Below, piece by piece: positions 51,801-64,000 of a stretch of 64,000 bases of DNA. The notes beneath the pieces were generated by a model. That model was not told the DNA's origin, made no database searches, and saw only the letters and a program-made list of their open reading frames with translations. Position 1 is the stretch's first letter. Every line of letters begins with the position of its first letter. The stretch is from Zonotrichia leucophrys gambelii (Eukaryota; Chordata; Aves; Passeriformes; Passerellidae): NCBI RefSeq assembly GCF_028769735.1, contig NC_088171.1:141257917-141321916 (forward strand), in the 5' to 3' direction. Position numbers and translations under genes: made by a program.

Positions 51801-54800
51801 TGCAAACAGCAAGCCAAAACAACCCCCAGTCCATCATAAAAACCGCCAAGACAATAATAACCAACAGTACTACCAGTTTGCCAGTGGGCTATTTTAAAAT
51901 CTAACAAGCCCTTTTACATTAACAATAGGAGATAATCCAGTCTCCTAAAATTTTAGTTCGCCAAAAGCAAGAACAGCAGCCTACACTAGCTGTGGAAACT
52001 AGTCATAGTCCATTACAGGTTGAGTTATTTCACCAGCTATATATCCCTCCCATACTTTGTCTGAATTGACTGGTTAACAACTGACTTAATTTACAACTCT
52101 GTAAGTAGCAAGAAAATGTCCTACTTTGGTATTAAAAAAATTAAAATTTAAACTTACTTTGAGCTCACAGTAATCCACAAACACTCTCTGTGTGCCCATT
52201 TTCACTGCCTTCCCAACACATCCCAGCTGCTTCTCTTCCACCTGAGATGATCTTGCACGAGTCATACGGTGTACCCACAACTCTGTAACAACACAAATTT
52301 CTTAAGTCAGGATTTCTCTTTCTCTGAAACACAGTAAGAGTGAAGTACCCTGTACTTGGAGAAGAGAACCTCTCTGCAACAACAGACAACTGTTACCATT
52401 TTTCACTGATAAATGCTTGATGCTTTTACCTCCTTTCTGGCAAAAATCTCTGCTCCATGAAAACTAGAGACTTGAACACAAAAAAGCTCCAACACAAGAC
52501 AAAAATGCAGGGGAAAAAAACAGGGGAAAAATCCTGTTGCCATTACAGCACTGTGCTGTAAAACTCCAAAGTAATTTAGCTTAGAAAACACATCTTACTG
52601 CAAACACTAGGACATAACTCTTCTATTCCACACATGAGCCTGGGTGCACACTGTTTGAAGCACAGCTTTTTAACTAATGCTTCTTATTGCTGGAAAGATC
52701 CTCATGCAATAAAAGAAAGCCATTGTTTGTTTTTCAGTTAGGTACTATTTGAAAAATAAACCGCAGAATCAGAAACCCAGCAGCTACAGAAATACACGAG
52801 TTTGGCTGGCATAACTCGAGGGGCAGCACCATTATGCAAGAAACTGTGCACCAATTTGAGAGACAAGTGAGAACAGAAATCAGGAAGGCTAAAACCTGGC
52901 AGGTAGTGTAACCCTCCTGAGGAGGAATCAGGGGGTGAATGACCTGTTTGATCTCTCACTTACCATCTGAACGTCCATCTTCAGAAGTTCCAGCTTTTTG
53001 ACAGTCTGGCATCTCACTCTGCTCTCTTAGGTCTGAATGTTCTCTCCTTTTTCCAGAAGGAGATTTGCCCACAAGGGGAACTCTCTCTCTTTCATTTTCT
53101 GTCCCATTTTTCTGTCGTTCTTGAAGTACATTTTCATGTTCTTCAGGAGTATCCTGAGAGGATGCAAATTCAGTGCAATCTGTGCCAGACTCTTCATTGC
53201 TCTCCACTTCATTTTGGTCTTCAGGAATTTTATTCTCTTTATTGAACTGAACATTCCTCTTCTTTGCTGCAATACTTGAAGACTCTCTATTCCTTTTGCG
53301 TTTTCTTTTTGACTTCTCTACAAAGAGATACAAGCAAAAGTAATCCAAAACAATACCAAAACAAGAAACATGCTCATCTTACTTGTCTGACAAGGAAAAT
53401 GACAAAATGAGCTTAAATACCACTGCCCATCTCCCCAGACATGTGTCTAGAGAAAAAATTGGTGTTTATTAGAGTCACGTAGCTACTAGATTTTAAAAGA
53501 TCCAGCTACAGAATTTAATTCACAAAACCAACAGCTTCAAGAGGTTATGAAAACAGAAGTCTTACTTTAGACAGGAAGTCTTACTGGAAAGCAAGATTAT
53601 TAAGTGACTTAGTCATCTAATATATGTGAACAGAAACATATTTGGAGATGAACCTCAGAATCTGTAAATCTCACAGAAGTTAGAGACACATTGGGAAAAG
53701 CTGAAGAGGCACTTTTAAGGGAGTATTTGCTGGAGAAAAAATCCTCCACAGAGATTTCCACCTCATAAGCTTTCTGATTCACTTAACCTTGTTCAATACA
53801 AACGTGTCATTTTCCCTTCCAGAAAACCCCACCACCCTTTGTACTCAGAGTACCACACAAGGCCTGTGGGTCAAGTCAGTAGCAAAATTCCCAGACATGC
53901 CAGCAAGACCAGGAAATGTCACATCATGTCATGTGTTTTAAACCCTTTTTTCCCCCCATGTACTATTCATGGTAAAAACTGAAGAAAATAATGATCTTTC
54001 CTTTACATGTTATGATTATTGCTCCCCTTTGTTTAACCCCTTCCCCTTCAACTGGAAATCACAGGAATAGAGTTTAATGTCTGAGGGCAGGGAAGGGGAA
54101 AACACTGTTGCATATAACTAAAAACTAGGTAAGCATTCAGAAACTGCCATGTCCAACTTTATGAAGAGGTAGCAATGTAGGAGCCATTAAATAGCAGTGG
54201 GCCACTAAGGGCAGTGTCTTACAGTGTCAACTAGCCATTGTACTTGGACTTGACATCCATACTGAATGAATGACCTCTGGATTTATCCCATGTTTTGCAG
54301 CATATTAAAATATGGAATGCCTCTGGCATGAAGAACCAGGCATCGTAGGAACCTGTTAAGTCACAAGAACAGCAGCTTCAGCACCTTCTCCAGGAAAGCC
54401 TGAGTAAAACACAACTTGCCTTTAGGGCAGGGGGTACTGACATCCACAGGCACTGCTAGGATCTTCAGTTTTTCATTACACTTCGGATCTGTTTTCTTAC
54501 ACCCAGGAACAGAGTCCTCTGGCATTTCACAGAAGGAAGAGGAAGCACAGTCTGAACCTTGCAATAAAGAAGAGAGAGCAAAGAAGGGTGTCTTGCATGG
54601 CTGGTTACAGATCCTGAGCTAAGTCTTTCATTCCTCAGTGCCAAAGAACATACCTCTCTGCTTACGAGACTCTTTGATTTCTTGGCAGCGGCGTTCGAAA
54701 TCCTCATCCATCTCCTCCCTCACTATGGAATAGGCAGTGTCTCTCAGAGCACAGGCCCTGTGCCTGAGGAGGCGATCTGAAATTGTACAGCCACAATTGA

Positions 54801-57800
54801 GTGCTTTCTTCCAGCCAATGAACCCCTTCATTCTGTTTACTTAGAAAGTTTTTTCTCTTGTCATAGGTAGGTTCTGAAATGTTATCTCAGTCAATCTTTT
54901 CAGCATGCCAACTGATAAGTTAATTTTAAAGCAAAAGCAGTAGCTTCCAATCAACATATCTACCACAATTACATGCCCAAATAAGTTTATTTGATACTGC
55001 AACATTCACAACCTGGCCAGAAATGCTCTCTGGGGATCTTTTAAATGATCTAATCTCACATCTACTGTACACAAATGACAGGTAAATTTAAAATTTTGAC
55101 AAATTAGTGATAAAACCACTCACCTCCAGGATCTTTAGCTGGGTTGTACTCTAAAGCATTGCTACAGATTAGATCAATGTCTTTTAGAAAGTCTCTTGCA
55201 GTTGGGTACTGGTGCATGTCAATCTTGGACAGAACTGTGGAGAGGTCCATGGGCTGTTTAATAACAGCATTGTAATCAGGTACCTACAAAGGAAATATAC
55301 ATGCTCAGAGATTTAACATAGCAGCCACCAAAAATAATTATTTTCATAAAGTCAAATAAAGTACTTGTTAAAAATCCCAATATGATGCATCCAAATATGT
55401 GGAGATTACCCAAGCAGCTTCTTGAAAACAGAAAGACTATTTCAGCTGGTTTTGAAGAGACAGGCTAGAAGAGGGCAAAACAAAGAAGCAGGGAGGTGAG
55501 AAGAATGTGTGGGGCAGAGAAGGTAACCAGCATCCAGAGTGGAACTTGTTTCACTTCCTTTTGGAAAATAACAGCAAAAAAACATTTCTCAGTAAAGTCA
55601 CCTGAAATTCTCTTTGGTTTTGGCAGCAAGAAAAAGGATGCAGGAATTGCACCATTGAAGTACCTATCCTGGGCACCTAGAATGAGATAGCTGGACCCAG
55701 GAGTACCAATTTCTTTATTCTGACAATAGAAGGAACCTAATGACTAGTTCAGATGAGGACATCTATGTTTGTTTAGATTATTCAGATCTGGAAATTACAA
55801 GTAAAGGAAAGAGGTCAGTGGACAAGTGGGGAAACAGGACCTTGTGGAAATGCAAAGCTATCTCAAATTTCCAGCTGACTTCGAAGTATGTGCCCCAGCC
55901 TACACTTATTTAATGAATTAAATGAGAAGCATATGGGAGGAAGAAAAAAAAAATCACAAAGCCTTTATGGTTGATGCTTTAGCAAGGAAAGTCCCCTGAG
56001 AACAGAATCTGAAAATCTGACAAACTGCTACTTCTACTCCTATTCTTGCAGGAACTATTGACAGATAATTAAAGAGCTTTACACTTTAACTAAAACAACC
56101 CTGGAAGTACTGGAAGCACTGTTTATAATTACAGAGAGAAAGAGAGATCTCTGCTTTCTAGTACTGTAATACACCTATGTATCAAAGTCTTTTCACAAGC
56201 AAACTGTGTTGGCATTTGATATAATTGGTACTTGGACTAGATGATCCTTGTTGGATGACCCTTCTAATGGAAATAATCTCAAGTTTTAAAGAGGTTTTAG
56301 AAGGAACACAGGGGCTTAGTGAACACTCATATAACAAATAACAAATATTATTAATATTTATAATTAATTATAATAACATATATTAATTATAATAACAATA
56401 TATGAATATTTATTATTAATTATAATAACAAATATTTGAGTGACCCAGAGTCAAAAAAAGTAAAAGCAAAACAAAACTTCACCTCCCATATCCTGGAGAT
56501 TCATAATGCTATGATCCTAAAGACAAAGATAAACCTTCCTAGAAAGAACACACAAACACTGAGGAACACACACACAGAAATTGTGAATACACACGGGTAT
56601 AGTGATATTGCAGATCAACACTAAATTTACCTCCTGTGGGTCAACAGGCTTTGTGAATGCCCTGAAACGCCTGTCAATGACGAGCCTGTGAGTCACATCC
56701 CGCAGGTAAATCCTCAGCTCCCGCAGCGTGTCCTCCTCCTGCTCCTCCAGCTGTTTGAGCTCCTCCTCCGACAGCTGCCGAGGCTTTGGGGGCGGTGCCA
56801 CAGGCAGCACTTCCAGGGGCTGCCGAGCTGAAATGGAAAACTTCAGTCAATGAATGGTACTCAAGTACAAGCACATGAAAAATAATTGATAGAAAATTGC
56901 CCCAAAGGAAACACTGTATTGTATTAGTTGTTAACTTACTGCTAGCCAAGTTTTATGTTATGTTTTGAATATCCTCACCTGAGTTGTTTTTTGATGCAGG
57001 AGGTTCAGCAGCTTGCTTCATAACCAAGTCCTCAAAAAAACTTCTTCTTTCAGCACAGGTAGGCCACCGGATTTTGAAAACTTCTTCACAATCATTATTA
57101 AATAAAGCTTTTATCTGAAGCATGAAGAGAAAAAAATTTCAGATATAAGGCCATGCACATTTTTTGTATTTTTTAATATGCTATTCCAAAAAGCTGAGTG
57201 CCTTTCTAAACTAAACGGAATATTCATCTGGGTAAGATAAGCTTTGTAAAGTTGTCTTCTTGGCTGTAAAAGGCTAAATTTTCATAGAATGGCAAATTAA
57301 AACACCTGCTCTGAGGAATGATACCATCTAGAGTTTAGGCTCCATGAAAAAAAGATGCGATAAACCACTGATTGGAGAGTCACCACTTCCAAGGTTGGTT
57401 ATTTTGTATTTACCTGCCTTTCTGTTCTTTAGCTTGAATCTTTATGGCAGCTATGGAGGGAATGGGCGAGTGCCAGCTTTTTGTTAAGGTGGCTTTTAAA
57501 ATTTTGTTTTTAATAAATTTAAATGAAGTGTCTAAACTTGCATTATTTCCAGCCTGTAGTCTGTTCTTCCATCTCTGTTACCAAAGGGTATGGAAATAAT
57601 TTCATTCCTTATTTTAGAAAGCATTTAACAACATCACAGTAAGTTTTTCTACCAAGACAAAATAATCAGAGCATCATATTCGCATTTTGACCACCTTCCT
57701 TTAACACTCTCTGATGTTGTTTCTGAAATCCCAGTGCAGCTTGAGGGGACTGGGGAGGTAATTTTACCACCACAAATGTCCAGAAAGCTCAGCAGATAAT

Positions 57801-60800
57801 CTTACTGAATTTTGTTAAGGAATACAACTAAAAATTGATTTCTAAGTTACTTAAACGGAAGTTGGACTTTATCTTTCCAGTATGTCAAGTTTTCACCTAC
57901 CAGATGTAAAAATAAATGGAAATAATAATTAAATTATTGAAATTTGAGATGACACTCCATCAATAACAGTGTGACCACTGTACTTTTCCAGTAAAAACAG
58001 CTTTCACTTTTCAGTAAAATGATCTTTTTCCTATCTCAAGCACTGTATATTCTTCACTAAGCACACACCTCACCATCTTGCAGTCACCAAAATGACTGCC
58101 TGAAGCAAATTTGTACATCTGTCTAATAAGCATCAGTGTGCGAGAAGGGTGAAACATTTGGGTTAAAGTCAATCCTTTTGCTCAGAAAACACTCCAGACA
58201 AATGTTTTCACACCATTGTTTTGTCTAAGCAAATTTTAAGAGACCTTTAAGAATGTTTGAGTGCCCAAATAGTAACAGCATGAATTTGCTTTAGAGTGGT
58301 ACAGCACTCCCATGCTTAAAGGAGTTATAAACTAACAAACATAAAAGGAAAAGTAAAAGAAGTATTGATAAATACCTCTTCTGGGAGATCTCCATGTTTT
58401 ACATCAGTTGTTGCAAGGAGCAGAACTGGAGCAAATGTTGGGATGTTCTGCAGTAGTGTTGTGAAAACAGCTTTCACTGTAGGTCCCACAGTGTCCCACC
58501 ACAAAGGGATCTGTGGCACATAAATGATGCTTGGTGCTGTTCTCTGAGCTTCTCGCATCAACTGGCAAAATGGAAGCTCAGGTAAGAAAACTACATGCTG
58601 TAGAACAGGATACTAAATAACTACACATCAAACTGTCTTATGAAATACAAGTACATGAAGCTAAAACATCAGGACAAATCAATAAATTCACTACTCCTTA
58701 ACAATACGGTAAAATTTTCACTATGATTCAAACACAGACATGGCTACACAGACAGAAACAGACTTGAACCTCTGCCCAATTTCAGAACTTCTTATGTGTA
58801 AGAGAACTCCTAAAGAGCCTCAGCACTCAGCCAATCTGGTAGGTGCACCCAAAAAAACACAACAGCCCTTCAGCAAGATGTATTAGCTTGGAGAAATTGC
58901 CACACAAGTGCAACTACACCAATTTCAGTTCAGAGCACACATACAAAGACCTACATGAGAAGCCTGCTTACAATGCATAATTTCAAGCACAATTTTATAA
59001 GAGGTGACCATTCTTTTGTCTGCCTGAAGAGCTAAATCACAACTTCTTACTACCAGAAGATCCATCAGAGCAGATGATATGCTTTGGAAGAGCACAAGCC
59101 ACGCTTACAGATGGCACCTCAATCACAGGAGACAAAATGCATCTACTGCCAGAGGGAAGTGACAAATTTCTCCATGTGCCCTCTCAGATTAACAATATTC
59201 AGAGAGTTCCTGTCAAAAGGTGGGGAAGCACACATGGTATATCCAGGCACTCACTACACAGGGTAGTTACTCATCCACAGATGCAACCATCACAGAACAA
59301 AAGGAAAATTGCTCCTCCTGTGTGACAAAGGAGCTATGGAATGTGTCTGTCCTGACTCCTACAGCTCTCCAATGCTGCTACTAAATTCTGTGAATTGTGA
59401 ATTCTGTGAAGGTAAAAATATTTTAATACAGAAATGCCAAACACCACCATGTATTCCCTGCCTAAAACTAAAGAAGGACACCAGCACTAATCTGGTTATA
59501 TTTCATTTTCCTAGCGAAGGAAAGCACACCAGTGTAACAATCTTAGTGTTATATGAATTTTAATTTATTTCCTGCATGTACTACAAGCTGTATATGTACA
59601 AGAAGAAACCCTTTTCCCCCAAACCTTGACTGTCCTATGAATGTAATAATAAACAGGGCTTCAGAAAGTGCATGATGCCATCAGGCTGATGCAGAGCCAT
59701 CTACTGAGAGCACAGAGGCTTAAGAAGCAATGAAAATTTCCTGGATGCAACACAGACCAGCAGGATTTTTTGGCCACAGAGAGTGCTTTATTAGCAGCAC
59801 CTCCCATCTTCCAGAGCTGCTAGCAACGCTCTCACTGCTTCCTTTCAAAAGGAAAACATGACTATGTATACCATCCTTATACAGTATCATTCCATCTAGA
59901 AAATAAAGTGGATTTCCAGACAAAAGTAAACATAAAAGCCTATCCCAACCAGGCCTCCTCCATTAACATTATTTCACAAATTTACATACAGTTTATATTC
60001 AGTTTATGAGTCATACCAGATTAATGAGAAAAAAGATACCTGTGCACATGTTTCTTCTGGGGATGTGATGCTAACAAACAAAGCAGGCAGGTCTAGTGTA
60101 TAAACAGGGAACTTCTCCAGGGCATGGATTACTGCAGGTGCCAGATGAAAAGCCTGCCCACACCCTGGATCTTCAACTAATAGGAACCGTGGCCTGAAAG
60201 ATGTTGGCTGGCAACGAGGATTTCTACAACAGCAAGAAGAAAACAAGTTTAAAAACAAGTGATTAATAGGCACACAGATGTTGAAGTTTTTCCTATATGC
60301 TTTTTTTTTTGGTAAATATACTCCTTGTTCCATGAAATAATAAGCCAGACTGATCAGGAAGACTATCAAAGCCTATTTTCTCAAGAACTGGTACCATTTC
60401 CACTAAGAAATCCTGCCAGGCCCCAGCATGTCTGCCATTCCTTTAGCTGGCTTAAGTAAGAGCTCTTAAATCCTTCAGGGAAGCTGTCCAGCCAAATGCT
60501 CACACAAAACTGGTCTGTGACCTGATATGGGCAGAACAACAACTCTTTCTTTTCTAAGCACAAACCAATCTGGGTCTCTTCACTCCATGTACACCACTAT
60601 TTTCAATGGGACTTTAGGTAACTGAGATCTCTACACCTGCCAAGTTTAGCTAAAATTTGGCTGTAGCAACTGGAGATGATGGTAAGGAAGAAGCATACCA
60701 GCATTTCTAGGAAAAAAATTAATGTGGGCACTGGAACACGTTAGCTGTATCTGAAGAAGCACACAATTGGATTGGTTAAATTACTTCTATGGTTTCCTCT

Positions 60801-63300
60801 CTGAATTGTCTATTAATTTCCTAATCATCTTGTTTTATGAGCATGAAACACTTGTGAAGAGGTTTGTGGGTTTTTCTACCTCAAGACTGTTGTACCTTTA
60901 CTTGCTGAAGTTAAAGATCTTAGAAGAATAACTGACCCAACAATGACAACAATAATCTACTGCTTCAGCTGTTGATTTACACAACTTCCACAATGAAACA
61001 TCAAAAAATGAACAAACTTTGTAGGTTAAAGGTACAAAATGCAGACGTTGTTTTCCTCACAGTTTTAACGTTATTTCTCAATTTGATTTCTCATTTAACA
61101 ATCTTGGAAGGCAGAAGGGAAGAAGATGGCTACACAAATCCTTAGTGTTCTTTTAAGCTAAAAGGGCAGACAGCAGATTTTTTGGGTGTTGAACCTTTGG
61201 ATTAAATCAACATGTTCTTATAATCTGTGGACCACTGACTTAGGCAAATAGGGCAGGGCAGTTTATTTGGTTGCAACCTTAGTACCCAGCTGGATTTCAC
61301 ACTTACTTCTTGCAAATATTGACCAACCCCCACACACCCATCACTCCTTCATCCAGCATCCCTCATAACAAAACAGTTTAGAGACCCAGCCATCTTAAAA
61401 ATGTAAACATAAAGGGGACAAACAAAACCTGTTTAAAGTGAGGAATTCTGCCTTTTCACGATCAGGTACTTTGTGAGTTGGATTCTCTTCAAAGATTGAT
61501 GGTGATTCCTCTTCACTGTCAATCACATCGTTTCCTAAAATAGGATTTAAAGGTGAGAGCTTTGTTGACTTTCCTGAATAGTTCAAATCTCACTCTTGCA
61601 TTAATATACCTTTGAAATCAGTGCAGGAAATAATTCTCTTGTATTTTGTTTGAGGACATACACTGAAAGGTGTTTTCTGAAGGGTTCACTCTACCATAGA
61701 TGTAAGGAGATGGCACATTTTCTACAAAGCTGTCCTATGTGGCACAATTTGCATCAGGTTTTCCCGTTGACAAAAACTTGGGAGTTTTTTTTTCCCTTGG
61801 AATAATTTTGATTAGGAGCAACGTCTGTGCTTCCTAGACACCTGAAAAACCCAATGAAGCCACTGCCTTTTGAAACGGGTTCTCCCATCAGGTGTGAGGA
61901 AATTAAGTGAATGTAATGACCACAGACTTCCATCTGTCTAGAATAGTCACAGTATAAAGACCCACACAACTTCTAAATGAGGCTTCTTGAAGATCACAAA
62001 AGGGGAGATAATGGGAGGTGGGCAACAGAGAAGGGGTGCAATCATCCATCTCCCAGCCCCAGTGCTTTCATTGTGTTGGTGGGTCTCTGCCTCTGTTTCA
62101 TCAGCACAAACAATCCCAACTCTACCAGGAGTGATACTGGGAGAACATTCTCCAGAGATCAGCACAGTAACTAACTATTCACAGACCTCCATTAATAAAG
62201 AGAGAGCCTATCAATATTGATTTGTTCTCACCAACTGACTAAACCTGATTAAGGGTGATGCAGTGAGGAGCATGAGCTCACCTATGCAATGGAAGCCAAG
62301 CCCTAAAGTACAACTAAAACACTGTGTATTCCAGGTCACTCACAGCTGCCATCCAGCACTCTGCACATCCAGGCTATAAAACTGAACTGTCATTATGGCT
62401 GAGGGGTTTATGTTATTGCATGTATCAGGAGCTTTTGCTTTGGCAGAATTTTAAACAGGTGGATGTTGCTGTACCTTGCTGTTGGTCCTTCTTCAGTGCA
62501 AGCTCTGCATGGGGAAATACTCTCTGTAAGGCTTGTAAAATCCTTTCCAATGTGTTTTCTAACAGTGGTTTTAAAATAGGTGATAGTGCTCGCCCAGGTG
62601 AAGCCACAGCCCTTTGTGAAGCTGGAACAGTCTTCTGCATGGCCATGACAAAATCCTTGGCTGTTATTTTAATGGAAGCAATGTCCAACTGCAGCTTCTC
62701 ACTCCTTTCATAGATCTGAGGATAGCGGCGCCGCAGAGCGCAGAGAGCAGCTTCAGCACACAAGGCTTTGATATCAGCACCACAGTACCCTATCAACAAA
62801 ACAAGAATCAGATGTTGTCAGCATCAGGAAACACCAAAGTCAAGGCCAAGAATTCTAAAGTGCAACAATGAAAGACTGTGCATGAAACCAAAAATTAACA
62901 GGGTAAGAGATAATTTAAATTACTGCACTGCAAAGAAGTTTTGACATGTGCCTCACAGCCTGATAGCTTGCACTAAGGAAGCAGCCCCTAGTCAAAACTT
63001 CACTCCTGGGAAAGAGGGCCTAAACCCACTCAGTGTTCTGAGAAAAAAGAAAACTGAAAGCAGCATCTGCCTTGGTTTGCTCCCAAGACAGGCCAGAAGC
63101 ATCACTGCCTCACTCTACAGCAAGGCACCAGAGCTCAAGTACTGCCTGGAACAAGCTCTGGGTCCCCATGACCCAGCCATGCAGCAACCTACAGTGTTTT
63201 CAAACTCACCAACACATTTCTCAGCCAGCTCTTCAAGAAACTTGTCCAATGGCTTCAGGGTCCAGTCTCGTGTGTGAATTTTGAAAATCTCTTTTCTCGC
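48897..63300 (-). CDS. ATAD2: ATAD2, C-terminal 760 aa over 14 exons (5' part beyond the window)
   Basis: ATAD2 is a chromatin-bound AAA+ ATPase with a bromodomain that reads acetylated histone H4 and acts as a cofactor for E2F, MYC and steroid receptors (family knowledge). Exons: 63300-63210, 62789-62475, 61534-61429, 60223-60040, 58561-58376, 57114-56979, 56827-56631, 55283-55124, 54776-54654, 54557-54420, 53317-52964, 52282-52158, 50491-50363, 48935-48897. The spliced frame is open throughout. The order is: end of AAA module 1 (ARKEIFKIHTRDW; YCGADIKALC), the second AAA module with a degenerate Walker A (EDPGCGQAFH, no Lys), the bromodomain over exons 7-9 (THRL, FRAFTKPVD, YNAVIKQPMDL, NALEYNP), a basic/acidic linker, and a C-terminal helical end (EKLYAVLSQCIYQHR). 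All introns are GT-AG except the one after exon 10 (GC-AG). Human ATAD2 is 1,390 aa, so about half is present. The paralogue ATAD2B is less likely given the ZHX1 neighbour. Confidence 0.96.
51075..51317 (+). mobile_element. CR1 LINE 3' fragment in an ATAD2 intron
   Basis: CR1 tail text: 'TTTAGGCTGGATATAAGGAA', 'GAAGTTCTACACCCAGAGGG', 'AGAACAGGCTCCTCAGGAAA', 'GGAGTTGGACTCTAACCTTC', ending 'TTCTATCATTCTATGA'. The terminal octamer repeat is well preserved. It lies antisense in the intron between exons 12 and 13. Confidence 0.93.
54419..54420 (-). other. ATAD2: GC-AG splice donor after ATAD2 exon 10
   Basis: The exon ends CCTAAAG and the intron starts GCAAGT. This matches the consensus for the minor GC class (AAG/GCAAGT). 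The next exon (acceptor TTTGTAG at 53,318) requires one carried base. Only a cut at 54,420 keeps the frame; the nearby GT in GCAAGTTG would break it. Confidence 0.75.
56229..56282 (+). mobile_element. Short CR1 tail remnant in an ATAD2 intron
   Basis: 'ACTTGGACTAGATGATCCTT' followed by 'GACCCTTCTAATGGAA' resembles a decayed CR1 3' end. It is too short to be certain. Confidence 0.45.
56333..56436. repeat. AT-rich imperfect tandem repeat
   Basis: The 16-mer ATTAATTATAATAACA occurs at 56,363, 56,382 and 56,415 in a 100-bp block of almost pure A/T. It lies in the intron between the two main bromodomain exons of ATAD2. Confidence 0.9.
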
Positions 63301-64000
63301 CTGAAAACAAAACACTTGCATTTTAGTTTGTCTTAAATTTTCTCTTAAAACAGCCACAACACAAAGCCCTCCCAAACCCTCACACTAATACAAAGGCTTT
63401 TCTTATCTACTAAACTCTGAAGTATTTAAAGGGTCAGTTAATATGCACTGTTTTTTCAAGCAGGAAATTTCCTAGTTCTAAATTTGTTACATTAAAATCT
63501 TGCTGGGGGCTGCAGTGAAGTAAAAGGCAATTTACATCTTCCATAAAAAAGTGAGTTTTCACAAGTGTGAAATCCAGAAGAAAACACTGTAGTAAAAACC
63601 ACCAAACTTAAATTTAAACAGATATTTTACAGAAAATTCTCTCAAATTCAGCAAAATTTCATGGTTGCAGTCTCATTAGTTCGTCAAATTTGCTCTTCTG
63701 ACAGCTCATGCAAGGAAAACAGTCCTAGCACCCCATTCCCAGTTGCTGCTGTTACTATCAAGTAGAACAATAATTATGACTCAAATTACTGTCACTCATC
63801 TAGAAAATGTAAAACGTTGCCTATCCCTAATCTCTGATCTTAGCAGGATTTTCATTTAATTACTTCGTGGCACACGGACTAACTATGGCAGATTTCTAAA
63901 ATTCTTCCACAGTCAGTTAGTGTGTATTAGATCTGTTTCATAGCACCTCCTCTCCTGTTCCTGACAGCAGATAAAAACTGGAGAAAAATGTGTTAAATGC
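63301..64000 (-). other. ATAD2: ATAD2 intron running off the right edge
   Basis: It lies upstream of the acceptor TTGTTTTCAG next to exon 63300-63210. No exon matching the preceding ATAD2 sequence (the AAA module 1 arginine-finger region) is visible, so the next exon lies beyond 64,000. Confidence 0.7.

Overview
The window is vertebrate nuclear DNA, almost certainly from a bird. It holds intron-rich genes, CpG-island promoters and several 3'-truncated CR1 LINE fragments. The gene order C8orf76 - ZHX1 - ATAD2 matches the block I know from human 8q24.13. No bacterial features, tRNA, rRNA or CRISPR arrays are visible.

All three recognised genes are on the minus strand, head to tail. (1) C8orf76 runs from its CpG-island start near 13.05 kb to a stop at 4.49 kb. 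I could rebuild it as six exons that keep one reading frame (403 aa). (2) ZHX1 has its whole 874-aa protein in one exon (27,240-29,864). Upstream lie a likely 5'UTR exon at 30.1 kb, a 16.5-kb intron, and a CpG-island first exon near 46.7 kb. (3) ATAD2 is partial. Its last 14 coding exons (63,300 to 48,897; 760 aa) cover the end of the first AAA module, the degenerate second AAA module, the bromodomain and the C-terminal tail. Its 5' part lies beyond the right edge.

The rest is intron and intergenic sequence. At the left edge a CR1 is split by a 619-bp solo LTR of an endogenous retrovirus with a perfect 6-bp target-site duplication. Other CR1 pieces lie at about 2.5-3.3, 6.7-7.2, 13.3, 37.1, 51.1 and 56.2 kb. 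Short tandem repeats occur at 12.7, 13.5, 34.5, 43.6 and 56.4 kb.

The genes do not form an operon or a dedicated pathway. ZHX1 is a homeodomain/zinc-finger transcriptional repressor, ATAD2 is a chromatin-bound AAA+/bromodomain cofactor, and C8orf76 is poorly characterised. I found no new multi-gene system. The most notable observations are: a 50-bp minisatellite in C8orf76 intron 1 that copies the exon-2 splice acceptor; a GC-AG intron in ATAD2; two substitutions in the ATAD2 acetyl-lysine pocket relative to human; and unexplained exon-like minus-strand sequence at 19.5-20.9 kb.
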